Source of the DNA: Debaryomyces hansenii CBS767
Lineage: Eukaryota > Ascomycota > Pichiomycetes > Serinales > Debaryomycetaceae
Reading direction: 5' to 3'
Assembly (NCBI RefSeq): GCF_000006445.2
Contig: NC_006044.2
Location: forward strand, 62,001 to 126,000
DNA: 64,000 nucleotides
The notes under the pieces are model-generated. The model worked only from the letters and a program-made list of their open reading frames with translations. It was not told the origin of the DNA and ran no database searches. Each line of letters opens with the position of its first letter. Positions within the stretch are counted from its first letter, which is position 1. Below are positions 9,210 through 17,400 of this stretch, piece after piece. Both the position numbers and the translations under genes were made by a program.

Positions 9210-10160
9210 TTAAGCTAAGAATGGTACGTAGACGTTTCTCTTTAACTTTTTGTAGTCATCACCAAAAGTCTTCAAGTATCTCTTGTGCTTCTTGACAGCC
9301 CAGAGCCACATTTGACCAGTGGCAACAGCTAAAAAGACCCAGGATGACCAGTTACCAACCAATAACGCATAGAACAACCAACTTAAGGATTCAAAGAAGT
9401 AATTTGGACACGAGACCCAGTCAAATCCATAGCCATACGGGATAACATAATTTCTGGTATTAGACGAAGACCTTAAGCTAGCCAAGTTCAAGTGGGTAGC
9501 AAAGTTTGATAATTCAGCAAACAACCATAAGCCTGCTAACATGTAATTAACGTAGGCAGGAAAATCGTTGACATGGAATAAAAATTTACGTAACGAGGAA
9601 GAGCCATCAGTTGGTGGTCCATAAATGAAGAAGGACAAATTGAATCCTGACAAGATCCAATAATGTGATGAGTTCTTGAGAATGTTGAACACTGGCATGG
9701 TAGCGTTCGAGAACTTATGAACAAACACAGTCTCATATTCTCTCTTTAAGAAATGCAACAACACTAACACATATGCCACAAACTGAGTGTGGGTGTGAGT
9801 AAAAGAGCCTTGGCCATATATCGAGCTGAACAAATAGAAGAGCGGATGAACCAAAAGCGGACCAAAGTATTCGATGATAAAAACGGTTCTCCAGGCAATT
9901 TGTGGACCCAAGTCCTTGGTGTATAACGTGAGTGAGTTAGTTGATTTGCTAATACCGTTACCACCAAATGTCTTGTTTGCATCTAAAGGAACCTGTTTTC
10001 CAGCTGCATCCTTCATTGTAAGTCTGATTCTATCCTTAGAGATGTTTTGAGTCTTGCTAATCAAGATGAGCAATTGCTCAACTGTAGAATCCACTTCCAA
10101 TTCATCAGTACTCAATGACTTCAAGCCTTTCGAACGAGGAACAATCTCAATTGATACCAT
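9210..10160 (-). CDS. TSC13: Very-long-chain trans-2-enoyl-CoA reductase
   Basis: This 316-residue ER membrane enzyme carries out the last step of each fatty-acid elongation cycle that feeds sphingolipid synthesis, reducing trans-2-enoyl-CoA with NADPH. The first ~80 residues form a ubiquitin-like region, followed by several hydrophobic segments and the steroid 5-alpha-reductase-type C-terminus. The family motif CPNYFFE with its conserved Tyr (about residue 254) is present, as is the KREYETVFVHKFS block with Lys near 139. I start at ATG 10160; a two-residue longer frame begins at TTG and is not a credible yeast start. It shares a short divergent upstream region (191 bp) with the small RRM gene. 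Confidence 0.95.
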   Translation of the reverse strand: MVSIEIVPRSKGLKSLSTDELEVDSTVEQLLILISKTQNISKDRIRLTMKDAAGKQVPLDANKTFGGNGISKSTNSLTLYTKDLGPQIAWRTVFIIEYFGPLLVHPLFYLFSSIYGQGSFTHTHTQFVAYVLVLLHFLKREYETVFVHKFSNATMPVFNILKNSSHYWILSGFNLSFFIYGPPTDGSSSLRKFLFHVNDFPAYVNYMLAGLWLFAELSNFATHLNLASLRSSSNTRNYVIPYGYGFDWVSCPNYFFESLSWLFYALLVGNWSSWVFLAVATGQMWLWAVKKHKRYLKTFGDDYKKLKRNVYVPFLA

Positions 10161-10351
10161 TTTCAATGCTAAGTTATTTCGATAACTGGACGTTTTGCTA
10201 TTTTTTATTTATGTCCCGGTTTATATTCTTATGTCGCGCAGTGATTTTTCACTCCTATTTGCTTAGACAACGCATCTTCTTTTGTCTTCTACCCTATAAT
10301 TTACCTATTGTACTACCACAGACATTATAACTACACTACAACCACAATACA

Positions 10352-10632
10352 ATGGATGTTGATTCTAAATTAGAGGTTTGTATGTATAAGATTGTACTTC
10401 ATGTATGGTTCAATGCGACTAACGAATTCTAGCCAACTTGCCCAAAGGAACTACCCAAGACTACGTAGAATCGATATTTCTACCATTTGGAAATATTGTC
10501 AGTATTGATATAACTGGTAACAAGGCACTTGTGCACTACGAGGAATCAGAAGATTGTTCTAGTGCTATTGCAAATATGAACGGGTTTGACTGTAATGGAA
10601 CATACTTAACTGTGAGAACTTCGCGGAATTAA
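10352..10632 (+). CDS. Small single-RRM RNA-binding protein, spliced
   Basis: The gene is split: exon 1 is 10352-10379, a 53-nt intron 10380-10432 follows (donor GTATGT, branch GACTAAC at 10417-10423, acceptor CTAG), and exon 2 is 10433-10632. The 75-residue product is a single RNA recognition motif. Splicing creates the RNP2-like LEVSNLPKG at the junction. IFLPFGNIVSIDI, ALVHYEES and AIANMNGFDCNGTYLTV follow in the right order. If the intron is kept, a TAG at 10430 ends translation. The FLPFG...NMN pattern recalls the RRM of cyclophilin E (PPIE), but there is no isomerase domain. Function is unknown; a splicing role is a guess. Confidence 0.8.
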
Positions 10633-10818
10633 CGTTATATCCCATATCTTCTGGAAGCTTCGATAGAAAATTCGTCGTGTGTCATTGCGAATTAATAACC
10701 ATGATCAAATGTTGAATCAGTCGAACATTTGAAGTATTTTAGTTGTAGGTTTCAAATCGAATAATTTGTTTTAACAGATACTACATATATTATTGAAATT
10801 AATAAGAGAATAAGAAAA

Positions 10819-11271
10819 ATGTCAGATTGGGATTCAGTTACTATTATTGGACAAAAAGCCAGAATTGGTGGTGGTGGACCAAGACAAAATGTTGCCAAAA
10901 CCCAAGCGGAATTGAATGCAGCTAGAAGATCAGGAAATGTTGTTGGAACAGAAAAGAAGTACGGTAGTACTAACACTAAGTCCAACCCTGAAGGACAAAG
11001 ATTGACCAAATTAGATGCGGTTGACGACGTTGTGCCTACCAAGAAGTTAGATATGAATGTTGGTAAGGCCATTCAACAAGCCAGACAAGAGAAGAAATTG
11101 ACACAAAAGGACTTGGCCACCAAGATCAACGAAAAGCCTAATGTTATCAACGACTATGAAGCCGGTAGAGCCGTTCCAAACCAACAATTGTTGGGTAAGT
11201 TGGAAAGAGCGTTGGGGGTCAAGTTGAGAGGTAAGAACATAGGTGAGCCATTATTTGCTAAGAAGAAATAA
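10819..11271 (+). CDS. MBF1: Multiprotein bridging factor 1, transcriptional coactivator
   Basis: This 150-residue protein matches Mbf1 end to end: the N-terminal MBF1 domain begins [11 protein letters not shown] and continues with a Gly-rich stretch and the KLD block. The helix-turn-helix of Cro/C1 type covers roughly residues 80-135 ([20 protein letters not shown], then [11 protein letters not shown]), and the tail is basic. Mbf1 links Gcn4 to TBP at amino-acid biosynthesis genes, and also acts on collided ribosomes to prevent frameshifting. Start ATG 10819 is preceded by an A-rich context. Codon use is that of a well expressed gene. Confidence 0.97.
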   Translation: MSDWDSVTIIGQKARIGGGGPRQNVAKTQAELNAARRSGNVVGTEKKYGSTNTKSNPEGQRLTKLDAVDDVVPTKKLDMNVGKAIQQARQEKKLTQKDLATKINEKPNVINDYEAGRAVPNQQLLGKLERALGVKLRGKNIGEPLFAKKK

Positions 11272-11589
11272 GCGGTGTGTTGCTGGTTAGGTTGTTAATG
11301 TCATATTACGGGTATATTACGATTCAAATAAATGAGTTCCTAAACGATTTTGTGTAGTCCCTGTAGAGACTTGAGTAAATACCGATAGAGGCTGATAGAT
11401 TGACACACGGTCAATAACCGCCACAAAATCTTTTGCGTGTCATGTGGCACTAAGAGGCGACAATTATCAGGTGAACATTGGTCCACTTTACATCGTCATT
11501 GGGCGATGTGGCCGAAGTTGTAACCTGGGAAACGAGTCTTATGCAATCCATCATTTGGATCTACGTAATTTTGAAAACTCTCAATAATC
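11272..11589. other. Intergenic region between MBF1 and tRNA-Ile
   Basis: No gene seen. The segment has somewhat higher GC than neighbouring spacers and contains no tRNA-like B box other than that of the tRNA that follows. Confidence 0.5.
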
Positions 11590-11663
11590 GGTCCCTTGGC
11601 CCAGTTGGTTAAGGCGTGGTGCTAATAACGCCAAGATCAGCAGTTCGATCCTGCTAGGGACCA
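11590..11663 (+). tRNA. tRNA-Ile, anticodon AAU
   Basis: The 74-nt sequence folds as a tRNA: acceptor GGTCCCT pairs with AGGGACC and the discriminator is A. The D arm carries TTGGCCCAGTTGGTTAA (A box), the anticodon loop CTAATAA puts AAT at 11624-11626, and the T arm contains GGTTCGATCC-like CAGTTCGATCCTG (B box). The sequence closely follows S. cerevisiae tRNA-Ile(AAU). There is no intron. A run of eight T follows as the Pol III terminator. Confidence 0.97.
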
Positions 11664-11664
11664 A

Positions 11665-11672
11665 TTTTTTTT
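11665..11672 (+). terminator. Pol III terminator of tRNA-Ile
   Basis: Eight consecutive T on the coding strand, two bases after the discriminator base. Confidence 0.9.
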
Positions 11673-11711
11673 ATCTTTTCAGCATAAAAAGCAATAATCG
11701 TTAATTAAGCC

Positions 11712-11749
11712 TTTCCCACTTTCCCACTTTCCCACTTTCCCACTTTCCC
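11712..11749 (+). repeat. Octamer tandem repeat CCCACTTT
   Basis: Four perfect copies of CCCACTTT (11715-11746) flanked by partial units (TTT before, CCC after), about 50 bp downstream of the tRNA gene. A pyrimidine-rich microsatellite of no known function. Confidence 0.95.
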
Positions 11750-12419
11750 GCAATCTTTTTTCGTGCCCTATTCATTTTGCCTTGACTTCTGCTGCTCTTA
11801 ATTGCACGGACTTTTTATTATTTTTTCTGAACCATATCTTCCCCCTCCATTTCGTCGCAATAAACCCATCATTTGCCATACGATAATCCTATTTACGCGT
11901 GAGAACAAATGTAAATGAACGTAAAATGAGCGAATACGAGAACACGGCGATGTCTATCTAACGCATAACGAGAAACGCCAATGCAACAATCAACCATATC
12001 AGCACTTTTAAGTGTCATTACATAATCAATTAAAAAGTCCGTGATAATAAATTGCCATAAATGTGGTCGCTTGTCGCTTGCGATATCCATTTTATGAGAA
12101 TGCATTGTTTTTCGAAGCGATATTATGTTGCACTGAGATATTTTGTAATCTCATATCTAGTGCCACCCCACAATTCGTTCAAACCTTATCTCAATAGTTA
12201 TAACAATAGCTTCGTCAGAATGGTTTATCAATGCATACTTGTTTGAGATAGATAGATAACTATATATATATGTGTTAAACCTCTCAAGTTTAAGAAGTTT
12301 TGGGTATTGCAAGGATATATTATAAATATATAATAGATTGTGAAGCAAATTTATTTCAACATTGACATATATTAGTTTAAATATTTGAGCCGCAGTCAAA
12401 TAATTTCACACCTGACATA

Positions 12420-14207
12420 ATGAAAGAAATTAAAGATATGAAAAATATATTCACAGTTAAGTCACCTTCGAAGCCTGGGATCTACAGAAGTGACTCTTCT
12501 TATGTGAATTTGTCTATATCCAATTCGAAGATTGTAAATATTGACGAAAGCGGAAAGGTATTATCGGCCGAAAACTCGAACGAAACGTTCGACGAAAAGA
12601 CCTTGGAAAGAGGGTTGAAGCTGAGACACGTGCAATTGATTGCCTTGGGGGGATGCATAGGTATGTTGTAAAATACACCAGATGTTCATTTTTACATCAG
12701 AGGCCAATTACTAACATTTGCAGGTACTGGTTTATTCATTGGAACCGGTAGTGCGCTTTCGCAATGCGGAGCTGCATCACTCTTTATCAGTTATGTAATA
12801 ATGTCTGCAGTGATATTCTTTGTCATGAATATGCTTGGGGAAATGACGACTTTCTTGCCATTACCTGGAAATGGGGCACAAGCATTTGTAAATGATTATT
12901 TCGACGACTCGTTAGGGTTTGCGATTGGTTACAATTATTGGTATGCTTTCTCAATGTTAATTGCTTCTGAAGTCACGGCTGCTGCAATTGTCATACAATA
13001 TTGGAACACGAGCGTTAATATTGCTGTTTGGATAACTATATTTTTGGCTGTTATTGTGGGGCTTAATATGAGTTCAGTAAAGTATTTTGGGGAAGCAGAA
13101 TTTTATTTTGCTTCGTTAAAGTTGATTGCCATCACAGGGCTCATTATCTTAGGGGTTGTATTATTTTTCGGAGGTGGACCTAACCATGACAGATTGGGAT
13201 TTAGATACTGGGAACATGGTGGTGCTTTCAAACAGCATTTAACAGGGGGGGATACTGGTAGATTCTTGGGCGTTTGGACCGCTATTATTAAATCAGGGTT
13301 TGCTTTTATCTGTTCCCCAGAATTGGTTTCCATTGCTGGCGGTGAATGTCAAAAACCAAGAAGAAATATTCCAAAAGCTTGTAACAGATTTATTTACAGA
13401 TTGTGCTTTTTCTACATTTTTGGTACCTTGGTTATCGGTGTGATTGTCAATTCCAACAGCAATAGGCTTTTAAGTGGCGGTAGTGATGCTTCGGCCTCTC
13501 CTTTTGTTATTGGTATCCAAAATGCTGGAATACCAGTTTTAAACCATATTATAAATGCTGTTATCTTGACTTCTGCTGCTTCGGCTGGTAATTCCTTCTG
13601 TTATTCGGCCTCAAGATCCTTATACTCCATGGCTGTCAAAGGGTTAGCTCCGAGTTGCTTTGCTAAAGTTAACAAATTAGGAGTTCCTTACTACTGTGTT
13701 TTAGTTTCTTCGGCAGTAGGATGTCTTGCTTACCTTAACTGCTCCTCATCCTCTTCCAATGTTTTCACCTGGTTCTCAAATATTGCTACTATTTCTGGTT
13801 TTATTAGTTGGATTGCCGTCGGAATGGCCTATTTGAGATGGAGAAAAGCCATAGAATACCATAACTTACAAGATAGAGTTACTTACAGAACGATTTTACA
13901 ACCATATGGTGCCTATTTTGTGATAATTTTTATCGGTCTCGTTACTTTGACTAACGGATATGCAGTTTTCTTTGATTTCAATGGAGCTGATTTTGTTGCG
14001 GCATACATCACGTTCCCAATCGTCATAGTCTTATACTTTGGCCACAAAATATATAATCGTACGGTGAACGGAGTAACCAGGTGGATTAGACCATTGGAAG
14101 AAGTCGATTTATTTACTGGCTTGGATTTGATCGAAGAAGAAGACAATAATACTCCTGATAGAGTACCGAAAAACGTGGCAGAAAAGATCTGGTACTGGGT
14201 CGCATAG
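12420..14207 (+). CDS. PUT4: PUT4-like proline/amino acid permease, spliced
   Basis: Exon 1 is 12420-12660, the 63-nt intron 12661-12723 has donor GTATGT, perfect branch TACTAAC (12709-12715) and acceptor CAG, and exon 2 is 12724-14207. The 574-residue product is an APC-family permease with 12 expected membrane segments. Splicing rebuilds the TM1 signature IALGGCIGTGLFIGTGSAL. GGGPNHDRLGFRYWEH, SPFVIGIQNAGI and YLNCSSSSSNVFTWFSN closely follow Put4, so proline or GABA uptake is likely, though paralogues with other substrates exist. Codon 68 is CTG where permeases have Ser (GLKSRHVQ), supporting CUG-Ser decoding. Intron retention gives a stop four codons after the donor. Confidence 0.92.
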
Positions 14208-14328
14208 ACTTTTCCAGGTATATGTTTAGCACCTTGCTCTACATTTAATTCATCTGTTTCATATATTTAATAGTTCATATTTAGGTAATTAGATTTACAT
14301 AAACGATATTTTGCAACTTAAATGCGGT

Positions 14329-14343
14329 CACGTGTCTCATCGC
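14329..14343. promoter_or_regulatory. CACGTG box plus PAC element upstream of UTP10
   Basis: CACGTG (14329-14334) is a Cbf1-type E-box. CTCATCGC (14336-14343) is the reverse complement of the PAC element GCGATGAG that marks ribosome-biogenesis promoters. The pair lies about 90-100 bp upstream of the UTP10 ATG. Confidence 0.7.
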
Positions 14344-14431
14344 TTTTTCTTCATTCCTATTGCACTATAATTTTTTTTTTTCACTTGTAGATGATATCAA
14401 CTATATTGGCCATTTGATTACAGCAAGAGAC

Positions 14432-17400
14432 ATGTCGAGTTTATCACAACAGTTAAAGTCAATAAACGAGAAGACAGCCTCTGTGGCTTTGGATAGAAAA
14501 TCTCGTTCGAAGATACATTCCAAGTCACTTATATTTGATCCCAAAATTGCATCAACTCAGGACTATGATTATTTATATCAAATTGGGTTAGAGGGTTTAG
14601 AAGACCTTATTGAAATAGATTCTAGATTTAGTAAATTTAAGCAGACTTTGTTTTCAGAAACAACTATTAACTTGGATAGAAATGTTCAAACTCAAGATAC
14701 ATTGGATCAATTAAATAAGAACGTTGAAGTTTTCTTGTCATTAGTCAGTCCTTACTATTTATTAACCCCTTCGACCAAGGCAGTTGAATGGTTAATTAGA
14801 AGGTTTTATATTAATATCCATAATGGAGAAATGCTATTACTCACAAGTTTGCCGTTTTACAATTCCCCAGTTTTCGTCAAAATTTTGAATGTCATTCCAA
14901 AGAATCAATTCCCAAAGATTTTTGAATGGGTTGTTGGGTACAAGGATTTGTTGAAGTCTCCTACTTCTAGTTCTATTTTGAAGTCATTCCACAACGATGC
15001 TAAATTTTTCGAATTATATTCCAAGTATTTGATGGACCAGTTAAACAACCATGCTGTTTTTAAAGAACAGTTAGTTTTTTATTTGGCAAATACTGTTCAG
15101 TTAGTTGCATCGTTCACTCATAATTTGGGTCAGTTCGGAGAAACCTATTTACCAGTTATTTTGGAAGTTGTCGGAAAATTATTATTGGCAGGTTCAAAGT
15201 TTTCATCTACTTTACGCAATGACATAATGTTAACCGCTTATTCGATAATTTCGGTACTTAGTTCGCTTGTTCCATTGAGCGCTGATTTAGTTAAATCATT
15301 CACGGAGTCAATATTGCAAGACCCAACTGCATGCGACTCTAATACACGCAAGCAAACCGTCATCGTATTAGGTCAATTATGGAATTTTTACAATGAAGAT
15401 AATTTTGAAGTTGATTGTTTTAAAAATTTACCTGCCTCAAAGTTGGTTCAAGATGATTTGTTGAAAAATTTAATTGAGGAGGGCTATAAAATCAATAAAT
15501 TATTAGTAGTCTATTTTGCATCTAATTTACCACAAATCGATGCATTTAAGATTTTTGACTTCATTAATGTGGACAAATCTGAAACTTTTTTTAAGATTGT
15601 GACTAGCAAATTATTGTATTATGCATACAATAATCAGGATGAAGCTATAAGAGCGAAGTTGATTGAAGCTTTTGAATCCTTGTTAAGAACAAACAAAGAA
15701 TTGTTTGTTAAAGTTTTACAGAATTATAAAGATGGCTTAGATATATCACAGTTAGAAATGCAACTCATGACTACTTTAGGTGACTCTAATATTGAAAATA
15801 TTCACGATGCAGATATCGAATTAGAGGACGAAGAAGAAGAAGAAGAAGAAGATCAGGCAGTACTTGATGTTGACTTTTCAGATGTATGTAATAGCTTAGA
15901 AAATTACAAGACATCTACTACTTCATTCTTAAACAAATCATCAGATGAAGAGTTTACCAAGTTATTTCAAGCATTTGCAGAAAAGTCTCGTTCGTTTAAT
16001 ATTAAATCGCAAAAATTAATACTTGCAAAATTCTCAAAGGCTATTTTTGTTTCTCCTGAAGCTTCTATTTCCTTTATGTTGAGAGTTTCATTTACACCAT
16101 CCGTACCTTTGTCAATAAGACTTTTAGTTTTACGTTTCATTAAATTGAGATTGAAAGAATTGTCCTTGTCCGAAGATAAAATAGATACATACTTACTTGC
16201 TCCTATTTTACTCTTAGGGTTGTACGATACAAACAAATCAGTTAGAGCAGGATTCGCAGAGTTGTTAAGAGTAGTTAAAGATACCACTCTGAAATTTCAT
16301 GGTAATAAGAAAAAGGTCAAAACTTCTTTATTCATGGAAGATCAAATTTATGGTAATACAGAACCTAGCAAGCGTGCTATTGTTCCACCTCAGGATGGGT
16401 TAGAAATGTTAAATGTTTTGATCGAGGATTCAAAGTCAATTTTAGATGACACTGTAATTGATAAATCTCGATTAAATTACGTGCTCTTCCAGGTTTTATT
16501 TAAAAGTCAAAAATCTGGTCAAAAGAAATTTGGTCAACTACTTTTGAAAACTTTCATTTTAAATCAATGGACTCTTCCATTTTGGCCAATTGTCTTCAAG
16601 TATAAAGTATGGAATATAATTAGTATCGAGAATAATTCTAATGGTGGAAATGACGATAGATTCTTTTTTATTGATACAGATTTGACCGATTACTTTTCTA
16701 ATAGAGATGACTTGATTGAACAAGCAAAGGCTTCAAAGATAGATTTCGAAAACGACGTTGAAAAAGCAATAGTTGGATTAGTAGGTGGTACATCCTCTAA
16801 TGATAAGAATGTAAACAAGGAAGCTGATTGGCTCTTGAAAGCACTTGAAGCTCCAAACAAATTACAAGTTGCTGCTGGTAAGAGATTAAGCAGTGTATTT
16901 ACTTCTTTTACCTCGATTGATATGAGAGCCAAATTAGTTAATAAGTTGATTGAATTATTGATTAATGATGGCGACGATAGTGATAATTTGGTAGTCGACC
17001 CTGTAGAAGTATTGCAGTTGTTAGATATGGATCATGAAACAATTATTTCTGTTTTAAGAAATGTCCAAATTGTTTCTCAAATCCCTGAACAAGGTATAGT
17101 TAAGAGGAGAAGAAGGTCATCTAATTCAACTAAGCAAGCTATGGCCAGAGATGATATCAGTAGCATCGCAGCTACTCATTTGAAGAAATTGACTATCGTT
17201 TTAGATCTATTAGAATTCAATTTAAGAAAGAAGACTTCAGATATAGCAAAACCAGATTTACTTCAAAACTTGTTCAGGATTTTAACAGATTTGGATTATT
17301 TGGGAAATGATGGTAACTTGCCCATTTTATATGCCCAAGAAACTTTGGCTTCGTGTATGCTTTTAAGTATTGTCCAGATGAAAGACAATTCAAAGTCAAA

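Larger units (their letters stand above)
11664..12419. other. Intergenic region, promoter of the PUT4-like permease
   Basis: After the tRNA terminator comes a short octamer array (11712-11749, listed separately), then AT-rich sequence with TATATATA near 12262. No further gene is evident; the small ORFs on both strands lack any protein-like pattern. Confidence 0.5.

Noticed and set aside
14360..14431. N-terminal extension of UTP10
   Set aside because: It begins at TTG, and conserved Utp10 sequence starts exactly at ATG 14432.
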